Assembly (NCBI GenBank): GCA_910588945.1
Contig: CAJUSF010000031.1
Location: 1-64,000, forward strand
Source: an uncultured Eggerthellaceae bacterium
GTDB lineage: Bacteria; Actinomycetota; Coriobacteriia; Coriobacteriales; Eggerthellaceae
Reading direction: 5' to 3'
DNA: 64,000 bases
Shown here: positions 1 to 6,084 of the stretch, one piece after another
How positions within the stretch are numbered: the stretch's first letter is position 1
Layout of the letters: each line of letters begins with the position of its first letter
Position numbers and translations under genes: made by a program
The notes under the pieces: model-generated
The model's database searches: none
What the model saw: only the letters and a program-made list of their open reading frames with translations
Told to the model about the DNA's origin: nothing

Positions 1-35
1 CTTTTATATGGTTTTTAACAAAGGAAAGCTATTTA

Positions 36-211
36 CCGTTCAGTGACTTGAGATAAATCATTTTGATTCACTGAACGGGATCAGGAGTGCAGAGGATTTA
101 TCCTCTGCCGGGTGGGGATCCGGGGACAACGATGTCCCCGGTCAAGGTGTGCGTCCCGATTATAGGGACGCACTATAAGTTTTCCCTAGTGCGGGTTTCC
201 GCACTAGGGAA
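36..211. repeat. Row of five different perfect hairpins
   Basis: Five inverted repeats follow one another with almost no spacer. Stems are 36-46/68-78 (11 bp, 21-nt loop), 89-96/101-108 (8 bp), 120-128/133-141 (9 bp), 149-157/165-173 (9 bp) and 182-194/199-211 (13 bp). Four of the loops are 4-7 nt. The stem sequences are unrelated to each other, so this is not a simple repeat. The last stem ends 10 bp from the stop codon of the minus-strand UPF0102-like gene, so it could terminate that transcript. Five in a row is more than a terminator needs. A single-strand origin, transfer origin or recombination site is possible but unproven. Confidence 0.85.
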
Positions 212-220
212 TTTGCTGAT

Positions 221-769
221 CTAGCTGTTCTTCTGATCTTGAATATTGGAAAGAACACTGTGAAGAAGATTTCTTATCGATCCTATGGTCAAAGCAGATG
301 GATCATTGCTAAGCTTTTTTAGCTCGACCTCAAATTCGCTTTCGATTTGCGCCCTCAACTCTTCTGAAAGTCTCGCTTCAGAATTTTGGTCATCTTCCGC
401 TACGCTCATAATGTTGACATGATGGCGGAGCAAACCTTTGTTGATGCCTTTAACTACAATCGCAATCTCGTCAAACCGTATACCAATATCCCTTGCGTCA
501 CTTTCACTAATGTAGGCAAGAGCGATCTTTTCTAGTCGCTCACGCTTGCTTGCAGGTGTTATTGTCGATGGGAAGCCCGTTTTATCATCGACTCTTGCAA
601 GAACGTTTACAAAAACTATTGCATTTTTTGTTTTGGCGATAAGGTCAATGGTTCCAGCGGAGCATTCCCAATCCACTTCAAGAATGTCATATCCTCTGTT
701 GGAGAGAAATCTAGCTGCCGCCTCGTTGGCTTTTGCTTGCATAAGCTCCATTTCGTTTGTTGTTTCCAT
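221..769 (-). CDS. UPF0102 (YraN-like) protein, nuclease motif lost
   Basis: A 182-residue protein whose first 110 residues follow the UPF0102/YraN family of PD-(D/E)XK nuclease-fold proteins: an N-terminal helix with an EAAARFLSNRGY-like stretch, then the GEIDL and VFVEVK strands, then a helix starting TPASKRERL. The catalytic positions are changed. Family GEID reads GTID (residues 39-42) and family VEVK reads VNVL (54-57), so the metal-binding acid and the lysine are gone. The C-terminal 70 residues are charged and helical and match nothing I recognise. The start at 769 follows an AAAGGGA Shine-Dalgarno; the reading frame stays open to 1069, but that extension crosses structured non-coding DNA. 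It lies in the plasmid-like region upstream of parA, unlike the usual housekeeping yraN context. A binding rather than cutting role is an inference. Confidence 0.6.
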   Translation of the reverse strand: METTNEMELMQAKANEAAARFLSNRGYDILEVDWECSAGTIDLIAKTKNAIVFVNVLARVDDKTGFPSTITPASKRERLEKIALAYISESDARDIGIRFDEIAIVVKGINKGLLRHHVNIMSVAEDDQNSEARLSEELRAQIESEFEVELKKLSNDPSALTIGSIRNLLHSVLSNIQDQKNS

Positions 770-796
770 TTTCATTCCCTTTCTTTTTCTTTGCCT

Positions 797-844
797 GATG
801 TAAGCAGGTGACGCGCCCTTTGCGTCTGCCGTGCTGCTTACATC
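797..844. repeat. Nested long stem-loop upstream of the UPF0102-like gene
   Basis: An 11-bp perfect outer stem (797-807 with 834-844) encloses a 5-bp inner stem (810-814 with 822-826). It sits about 28 bp upstream of the start codon of the minus-strand gene ending at 221, so it would lie in that gene's 5' leader or promoter. It could be an operator for a dimeric repressor or a folded leader RNA. Confidence 0.7.
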
Positions 845-876
845 GGCTTGACTGCCGATATGTCCAACTTGCATCT

Positions 877-972
877 GCGTCAAGAGAGCAATCACAAAGG
901 CTGGGCTAAACCGCAATCTCCACCAATGCGCGTAAGCGTATTTGTGGATGATTTTGTGAGCGACCTTTACGC
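877..972. other. Structured non-coding element, copy 1
   Basis: First of two copies of a roughly 100-nt element. It has an outer TCACAAA...TTTGTGA pairing (from 892 and ending near 958) and a central imperfect dyad, CCACCAATGC followed by GTATTTGTGG (about 920-947). The flanks GCGT (877-880) and ACGC (969-972) can also pair. The loop and central dyad are shared with copy 2 while the flanks have diverged in both arms, as expected for a preserved fold. No coding sequence was recognised here. Confidence 0.6.
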
Positions 973-1055
973 ATAAGAGGCAAGGTGGGCAACATAAGAC
1001 GCTCGTATGTCCGATACGGATGCATGCAAGGAAGGAGAGGCTTAAGAAAACATGC

Positions 1056-1083
1056 GAGAACACCCTCAAAAGAGGGTGTTCTC
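1056..1083. terminator. Perfect 12-bp hairpin
   Basis: Stem 1056-1067 pairs with 1072-1083 around an AAAA loop. There is no following T-run on the plus strand. On the minus strand the stem is followed by a mixed A/T stretch, so terminator activity is uncertain. It lies between the two copies of the structured element. Confidence 0.45.
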
Positions 1084-1199
1084 ATAAGGAGGAAAGAAGG
1101 GGTATTAAGGTCACAAGGTGGCTAGGTTGTTAAGAGAGACTAGGGAACTTTTATGATGGGTTCCTCATGACCTTATACTTTGCTGCAAGCTTGGGTTCT

Positions 1200-1304
1200 G
1201 CACGAACGCAAGGTCAATCACAAAGCGAAAAATCTTTTTCCCGCGCAACCTCCACCAATGCACGTAGTGTATTTGTGGCAGGTTTTGTGATCCTTGCGAA
1301 GTGC
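1200..1304. other. Structured non-coding element, copy 2
   Basis: A roughly 105-nt long-hairpin element. GCAC (1200-1203) pairs with GTGC (1301-1304), CGCAAGG (1207-1213) with CCTTGCG (1292-1298), and ATCACAAA with TTTGTGAT just inside. The same central CCACCAATGC/GTATTTGTGG dyad occurs as in copy 1 at 877-972. This copy is the better paired of the two. It lies between the partition operon and the UPF0102-like gene with no open frame over it, so a small RNA, plasmid-type counter-transcript or origin element is possible. Confidence 0.6.
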
Positions 1305-1469
1305 GGGTTCTAAGCGATGATGTGCAAAGATAAGCTCAATGAGGAATCCTGTCATGAGAAAAGTTAGTCTCTGATCTAGCCGATCTGTTTAATAGCTCTT
1401 TGCTCTTATTGCGAACACCTTGAGGGTGTAATACATGGGGCGCTTAACCTCTGTTTCTGGTTCCAAAAA

Positions 1470-1514
1470 AGATAAAAAAATAACCTTTGTTATCTTTTTA
1501 ACAAAGGTTATTTT
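1470..1514 (-). terminator. Rho-independent terminator of the parA-RHH operon
   Basis: A 16-bp stem with a 6-nt loop (1477-1492 pairing with 1499-1514). Read on the minus strand, the hairpin is followed by a long T-run (complement of 1466-1480). It lies 20 bp beyond the stop codon of the RHH gene. The stem contains TAACCTTTGTTA, which resembles the GTAACCT units of the centromere-like array at 2718-2870, so the RHH protein might also bind here. Confidence 0.8.
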
Positions 1515-1534
1515 GATGTGCTTTGCAATATAGA

Positions 1535-1828
1535 TTACTCGACCTTGATAGCGTTGCGAACTATGGTTTCGAGCAGGTCGCTGATTTGAAGCCCTTGGCG
1601 AATAGCCTCAATTTTGAGTGCCGAGTGACATTCATCTGTAAGCTTCAAATTACGCGGTCTTGCGCCGCAGTATTTTGCTGGTGCTTTTTTGCTTGATCGT
1701 TTGGATACTTTAGAAGTTTTTGAGGCCACTTGTGGGTTTGGGGTAGACTTGGACTCTTTTTTATTGATGCTTGCAGTTGCATCGCTTGTAAGATCAAAGG
1801 CAGAAGATGAATCACGTGTCATAGCCAT
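1535..1828 (-). CDS. Ribbon-helix-helix partition protein (ParB/ParG-like)
   Basis: A 97-residue basic protein with a flexible, Ser/Lys-rich N-terminal half (residues 1-55) and a C-terminal ribbon-helix-helix fold (about 58-95: a strand around RNLKLTDE, a helix around CHSALKIEAIRQG, and a second helix LQISDLLETIVRNAI). A disordered basic tail followed by an RHH domain is the plan of centromere-binding proteins of type Ib partition systems such as ParG and Omega. The tail usually stimulates the ParA ATPase and the RHH dimer binds repeat arrays. Its ATG directly follows the parA stop codon (TAA then ATG), so the pair is translationally coupled. It probably binds the repeats upstream of parA and represses the operon. 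Confidence 0.75.
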   Translation of the reverse strand: MAMTRDSSSAFDLTSDATASINKKESKSTPNPQVASKTSKVSKRSSKKAPAKYCGARPRNLKLTDECHSALKIEAIRQGLQISDLLETIVRNAIKVE

Positions 1829-2608
1829 TTAAGCCACCTTGCTTTCTTTATTGATGAATTCGTTCACAAAGCTTTGTAGGTCTTGCGCCGCCGCACTGTT
1901 GCTATCAAAGTCAAATAGTGACTTACGGCAAGACAATGCTTGGCTTACACTGATATTGCGACGGATTCGAGTTTCAAAAACAGAGGTACCTGCTTGTTTT
2001 GCAAGATCCGGAAGAACGGCATCTACTTCTCGATCAAGTTTACCGCGAGGATTGTAGGAGTTGATCAAAATGCCTGCAATATTAAGATCAGGATTTAGTC
2101 GCTTATTCGATTTTATATGTGTCGCAGCGTCTACGATGCGTGCAAAACCATCGATGGAAGATTTGTCAGGCATGACAACAACAATAAGCTCATTAGATGC
2201 TACGAAGGCGTTTCTTGTGACAAGGCCAAGAGACGGAGGGCAATCTATCACGACATAATCAAACTCGTCCCTTACAGAGTCGAGTGCGTCATCGAGCATA
2301 GTCAATGAAGTGTCGAGTTTTGATATTTCGACCTCTGCCGCATTTACTAAAACATCCCCCGGCACGATATATCCATGTTCATATTCTTGGATTCCATCTT
2401 TTGCTGTGTATTCAAAAGAAGTTAAAAGGTCGTACGCTGTTACAACGTTTTCGGTTTTAACGCCTGCTTGTTTGGTGGCGTTAATTTGCTGATCCAGATC
2501 GATTAGCAAAGTTTTGAGACCAGCATTATTGAGAGCTTCACATAATGCCATCGAAACAGCGGTCTTACCGACTCCGCCTTTGTTATTACAAACTGAAATC
2601 ACTTTCAT
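1829..2608 (-). CDS. parA: ParA partition ATPase
   Basis: A 259-residue ParA/Soj-type ATPase. A deviant Walker A motif, KGGVGKT, lies at residues 10-16, the Walker A' region reads LLIDLDQQ near residue 36, and Walker B VVIDCPPSLG near 118. There is no N-terminal helix-turn-helix, so this is a short (type Ib-like) ParA. It moves or positions a replicon or element by ATP-dependent binding to nucleoid DNA. The start has an AGGAGG Shine-Dalgarno 7-8 nt upstream. It is followed without a gap by the RHH gene and preceded by a phased repeat array. Together these form a complete partition cassette on what is probably an integrated plasmid or mobile element. Confidence 0.9.
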   Translation of the reverse strand: MKVISVCNNKGGVGKTAVSMALCEALNNAGLKTLLIDLDQQINATKQAGVKTENVVTAYDLLTSFEYTAKDGIQEYEHGYIVPGDVLVNAAEVEISKLDTSLTMLDDALDSVRDEFDYVVIDCPPSLGLVTRNAFVASNELIVVVMPDKSSIDGFARIVDAATHIKSNKRLNPDLNIAGILINSYNPRGKLDREVDAVLPDLAKQAGTSVFETRIRRNISVSQALSCRKSLFDFDSNSAAAQDLQSFVNEFINKESKVA

Positions 2609-2717
2609 ATTTGGTTCCTCCTGTGAACTCTTTTACTGTGATCCCAGTATCAAAAAACTTTTTAGGATTGTTTGTGTTAAAAGATAACTTCACAAATCAA
2701 CCATATTTTTATTACTA

Positions 2718-2870
2718 AAGTAATTTTTGTTATATTTGTTTCTTCTTTAATTTAAGTAATCTTTTTTACTTATGTAACCTATTTAATAAAAGTAACCTTT
2801 TTAATTTTTATTATTTGGTTAATCTCTGTAATATTATTTACTTTCATATCTTTTGTAATCTTTATCAAAA
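2718..2870. repeat. 9-bp-phased repeat array, candidate centromere (parS)
   Basis: From 2718 the DNA can be cut into seventeen consecutive 9-mers that keep register. Units with the core GTAAYCT or close to it begin at 2718, 2754, 2772, 2790, 2817, 2826 and 2853, so all distances are multiples of 9. TTTTTACTT-like units (2763, 2835) fall between them in the same phase. The array lies about 110 bp upstream of parA in very AT-rich DNA. RHH centromere-binding proteins such as Omega bind contiguous short repeats, so this is the expected target of the small RHH protein and probably also the autoregulatory operator. Confidence 0.65.
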
Positions 2871-2881
2871 AGCAAACCTTA

Positions 2882-2900
2882 GAGATAAATCATTTTGATT
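2882..2900 (+). repeat. 19-bp direct repeat of 50-68
   Basis: The sequence gagataaatcattttgatt occurs exactly at 50-68 (inside the loop region of the first hairpin) and at 2882-2900, in the same orientation. It brackets the UPF0102-like gene, the structured DNA and the partition operon. It could be a duplicated regulatory site or the trace of an insertion or recombination event. Confidence 0.7.
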
Positions 2901-3053
2901 TTCTTAACAATGAAAAATGGTTACATTTTGTCAAACTATATGGATGAAATATTGATTTTTCAAAACGTATTATCTTCAACTTGTGTATAAAAGCAATTAC
3001 CTAAATTCGCTCAATTATTTTTTCTCTTGCAATGTTTTGAGGAGAAAAGAAAA

Positions 3054-4106
3054 ATGGGTAAGAGTTTTAGTCAGCTAACAATAATCGAGCGTTCAAAGAT
3101 CGAAGCCTATTTGAAGCTCCATTTGTCTTTTAAGGAGATAGCAAGATGCTTGGAGCGATCGGCATCTACCATATCACGTGAGGTGAATGCTCATAAAGTT
3201 CTTCAGATCAAAAATGGATACAACCAAGTGGAGGTATATGACGCAGAGGCTGCACAGCGAATGGCAAACTTTTCTGCATCAAAAAAGGGTGCAAACTTAA
3301 AAATCGATAAGGATTTCAAAACAGCTCAAGTCCTAGAGAATCTTCTTCTTGCAGGATATAGTCCATATGCTGCCTTACAAATTGCAAAAAAGCATCATCA
3401 TCTTAGAACATCGTTAACCGTTAGAACCGTATATAACTATATTTACCATTCGGTTTTTGTTATTGATGAATCATGTATGGTTTATGGTCGTAGGAAGAAG
3501 AAGGAAGAAAAAGAAGATTTTAAGAAGCGAAAAACGGCATATGATCCTTTGAAGTACCCGTCTATTGAAGATCGACCAAAATCTGTTCTATCGCGAAGAG
3601 AGTTTGGACACTGGGAAATGGATACGGTTTGTGGGTCAACAAAGAGCGATAATAGCGCTGCTTTTCTTACGCTGATTGAGCGAAAAACGAGATTCTTAAT
3701 AGTAAAAGCACTAGACAGTCGCAGTCAAAAGTGTGTCTTGATGGCGCTTGACGACATAGAAAAGAATCTCGGAAAAGATACCTTTAAGTCGATTTTCAAA
3801 TCTATCACTATGGATAACGGAATAGAGTTTCTCGATCCAGATGGGATTAAAGCATCGAGATATGGCTCCAGTGAACCAAGGATAACAGACCTCTACTACT
3901 GTCATCCATATTGCTCTTCCGAGAGAGGCTCCAACGAAGTTGTGCATCGCTTCCTGCGCAGAAAATGGCCTAAAGGAATCGATCTATCTACAGTGAATAA
4001 AGATGAGCTTATTGAGCATGTGAGATTCATCAATACCTACCCGCGCAAACTGTTCGATGGGCAGTCGGCATCTGATCGGTTTTACTACGAATTGAGCCTA
4101 TCTTAA
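3054..4106 (+). CDS. IS30-family transposase
   Basis: A 350-residue transposase. It has an N-terminal helix-turn-helix typical of IS30 (residues 6-45, with LTIIERSKIEAYL and STISREV). The DDE catalytic core is complete: D190 in HWEMDTV, D254 in TMDNGIEF and E295 in the RGSNEVVHRF block. Nothing is truncated, so the enzyme should be active. The ATG at 3054 follows a GAGGAG Shine-Dalgarno, and an in-frame earlier start at 3027 is less likely. I could not find convincing terminal inverted repeats on either side, so the element's limits are unknown and it may be a solo or decayed copy. It lies between the partition cassette and the hairpin array at 4128. Confidence 0.88.
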   Translation: MGKSFSQLTIIERSKIEAYLKLHLSFKEIARCLERSASTISREVNAHKVLQIKNGYNQVEVYDAEAAQRMANFSASKKGANLKIDKDFKTAQVLENLLLAGYSPYAALQIAKKHHHLRTSLTVRTVYNYIYHSVFVIDESCMVYGRRKKKEEKEDFKKRKTAYDPLKYPSIEDRPKSVLSRREFGHWEMDTVCGSTKSDNSAAFLTLIERKTRFLIVKALDSRSQKCVLMALDDIEKNLGKDTFKSIFKSITMDNGIEFLDPDGIKASRYGSSEPRITDLYYCHPYCSSERGSNEVVHRFLRRKWPKGIDLSTVNKDELIEHVRFINTYPRKLFDGQSASDRFYYELSLS

Positions 4107-4127
4107 GTCTTGTGTCGAGGTATAAAA

Positions 4128-4236
4128 CCGCAGGTCAAAAGCCACGTCCTGATTTTCAGGATAAGGGTCAAAGCCGCAGGTCAAAAGCCACGTCCTGATT
4201 TTCAGGACGTGGAGGCTACGTCCTGATTTTCAGGAC
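4128..4236. repeat. Three-copy hairpin repeat behind the transposase
   Basis: A 34-bp unit beginning CCGCAGGTC is present at 4128-4161 and 4174-4207 (46-bp period), with a shorter third copy near 4216-4236. Each unit carries the dyad CGTCCTGA-TTT-TCAGGACG. The middle one is a perfect 11-bp stem (4188-4198 with 4202-4212). It begins 21 bp after the IS30 stop codon. There is no T-run after the stems, so it is a repeat element rather than a standard terminator. Confidence 0.75.
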
Positions 4237-4530
4237 ATGCATATATAGTGAATATTAACAATAAGAATATCTATATAACTATCCTTATGATTCATAAAAG
4301 GTATTGTTTTCAGCGGAGCACGGATGGCTATTTTTGTGTCATTTGTGAAGATGAAAAAAAGTTTTCCAAACCGTAAACAATCCGAAAAAATTCTGATAAA
4401 TTATTATTGTCAACAAAAGACAGAACGGTTTACACCACCTCGATAAGGACCCCCCCTTAACAACTTTTATCCTTACGAGAAATCGTTCAATCTAGGGGTT
4501 GCAATTAAACTTTCATTTCTCATTACGCAG
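4237..4530. other. AT-rich gap without a recognised gene
   Basis: No supported coding sequence. A 7-bp inverted repeat (AAACCGT at 4368-4374, ACGGTTT at 4425-4431) and a run of seven C (4450-4456) are visible upstream of the coiled-coil gene and could belong to its promoter region. Confidence 0.4.
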
Positions 4531-6084
4531 GTGGGAATCACTAGTTCCTTAACCGGCACATATCATGTTGTTGTGCGTGTAAGTTTTAGAGTTGACCCCA
4601 CTTATCTTCATGCAAACATTGATTTTCCTTCAAGAAATGTTCCTCGTTTTGTTCGTGATTTAATTAACAAAAAAGGAATAGCTTGTATCGCTGGCGAAGA
4701 CGTTTTGAGAGCGCGAGCTGAATGGGTAAAGAGTGAAGAATTCCCAATATTTCGCAATGATGTAGTGAAGGTGATCAGGAAAGTCCCATTAGTTGTAATA
4801 CGTTCAGACGATCAAGGAAGGTGCTCAGTTAATCCTAATGCGCTTGCGAGAAAACTTGCAGGCGCAGCAATAGTCGAAGTGCTTGATTGTACTAAAGCGG
4901 GTCTTAACCGAGTCATAGAGGATCTTTACTTCAATCCTGTTAATAAGGAGTATTCTCTTAGACCAGTAGAAGATTCGGTAACGGTGTTTTTTCCTGGAGT
5001 ATCCACAGATGGTGTGGGCGCAAAGAGAATCTATCGTTATACGGCTACTCATTTGCAAACATTTGGTAACAGAGTGTGTGATGAGCTCGCAAACAATATT
5101 ATCGCGAGTGCAGTTAGAGCATTCTCGTATCCTTCAAGTCTAGTTTCTTCATGCGAAGATATACGAGCAATAAGCGCTAATGCTAGACGAGAAGAGCTTT
5201 CTACTCGTAGACGTGAAATAGGAATGAATGTTCACGCCGAAGAGGAGCATGTGCGACTCCGTGATGAAAAAGAGTCTTTCAAAAAGGAGCTAGGGGTCTT
5301 AAAAGAGAAGAATCAACAGTACTCAGCTGATATAACAAGATTGCAAGAAATGCATGAAAACTCTCTTGATGTTATTGATCAAAAGAATCAACAGATTGAA
5401 GATTTGAGTGAATATGCGACTCTTTTAGAGAATGAAGTAGAGGAAGCAAATAAAAAGAACCAATCATTACGAGAAGATAATGAAGAGATATGGGCGATAG
5501 CAACTGAAAATGAGCAGTACAAATGGAAGGCTCAATCTCTGCAATCCCAGTTGGATGAAAGTCAAAAGCACAATGGCTGGACTGAGCCTGGAATAGTGTT
5601 TCGTGACACAGAGACACTGCCAGAGACAGTGTATGATTCTTTACTGCTTGCTAGTAAGGTCTTTGATAGCAGGATCATCGTTCTTGAAGAAGCTTTCAAT
5701 TCTGCAAAGAGCCATGATTCAGGGAGTGCAGCAGAGACGTGGAAGATTATGCATGCAATCGCAAAAGTGCTTTTCCCCATTTCCATTGAAGGGAAGTCGT
5801 TTGAAGGAGGAAATTTAGAGAATTACTTTAAACGTGAGACTGGCTTTGAGTTAAGTCTTCATGAAAAGAAGGCGACAAGTGAAAATCCTACGTTCAGAAA
5901 ACAGCGTGAACGAACTTATAAAGGCAAGACCTATAACATTACGCCTCATGTCAAAGGAAAGAGCGGCAAAAAATCGGAGCCACTAAGAGTCCATTATTGT
6001 GCTTGCCTAGAAGAGGGCAAGATGCTTATTGGGTATTGCGGGGGTCATTTGGATACCGCTGGAACACGAAGGAAGAGTCTCTAA
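4531..6084 (+). CDS. Coiled-coil protein of unknown function, partner of AcrVA2-like gene
   Basis: A 517-residue protein in three parts. The N-terminal globular part (about 1-210) includes a VPLVVIRSDD strand and a VFFPGV segment. A long heptad-rich coiled coil runs from about 215 to 345, rich in Glu, Lys and Gln. A C-terminal domain (about 350-517) ends in a compact basic module with RVHY, IGYCGGHL and TAGTRRK motifs, a pattern I have seen at the ends of uncharacterised mobile-element proteins. There is no signal peptide or membrane segment. The GTG start at 4531 is weak: the frame is open back to 4447, no ATG exists there and no Shine-Dalgarno is evident, so the N-terminus is uncertain. Its stop overlaps the start of the AcrVA2 homologue (TAATG), so the two are co-translated and may act together. 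Function unknown. Confidence 0.7.
   Translation: MGITSSLTGTYHVVVRVSFRVDPTYLHANIDFPSRNVPRFVRDLINKKGIACIAGEDVLRARAEWVKSEEFPIFRNDVVKVIRKVPLVVIRSDDQGRCSVNPNALARKLAGAAIVEVLDCTKAGLNRVIEDLYFNPVNKEYSLRPVEDSVTVFFPGVSTDGVGAKRIYRYTATHLQTFGNRVCDELANNIIASAVRAFSYPSSLVSSCEDIRAISANARREELSTRRREIGMNVHAEEEHVRLRDEKESFKKELGVLKEKNQQYSADITRLQEMHENSLDVIDQKNQQIEDLSEYATLLENEVEEANKKNQSLREDNEEIWAIATENEQYKWKAQSLQSQLDESQKHNGWTEPGIVFRDTETLPETVYDSLLLASKVFDSRIIVLEEAFNSAKSHDSGSAAETWKIMHAIAKVLFPISIEGKSFEGGNLENYFKRETGFELSLHEKKATSENPTFRKQRERTYKGKTYNITPHVKGKSGKKSEPLRVHYCACLEEGKMLIGYCGGHLDTAGTRRKSL

Noticed and set aside
769..1069. 100-residue N-terminal extension of the UPF0102-like protein
   Set aside because: It would translate the structured non-coding DNA, lacks a ribosome site and lies outside the family's length.
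2940..4260. Complete IS30 element with ends
   Set aside because: The transposase is intact, but I could not find matching terminal inverted repeats or a target duplication by eye, so only the gene is annotated.
5372..5617. Frames opposite or inside the coiled-coil gene
   Set aside because: All are shadows of the 517-residue reading frame.
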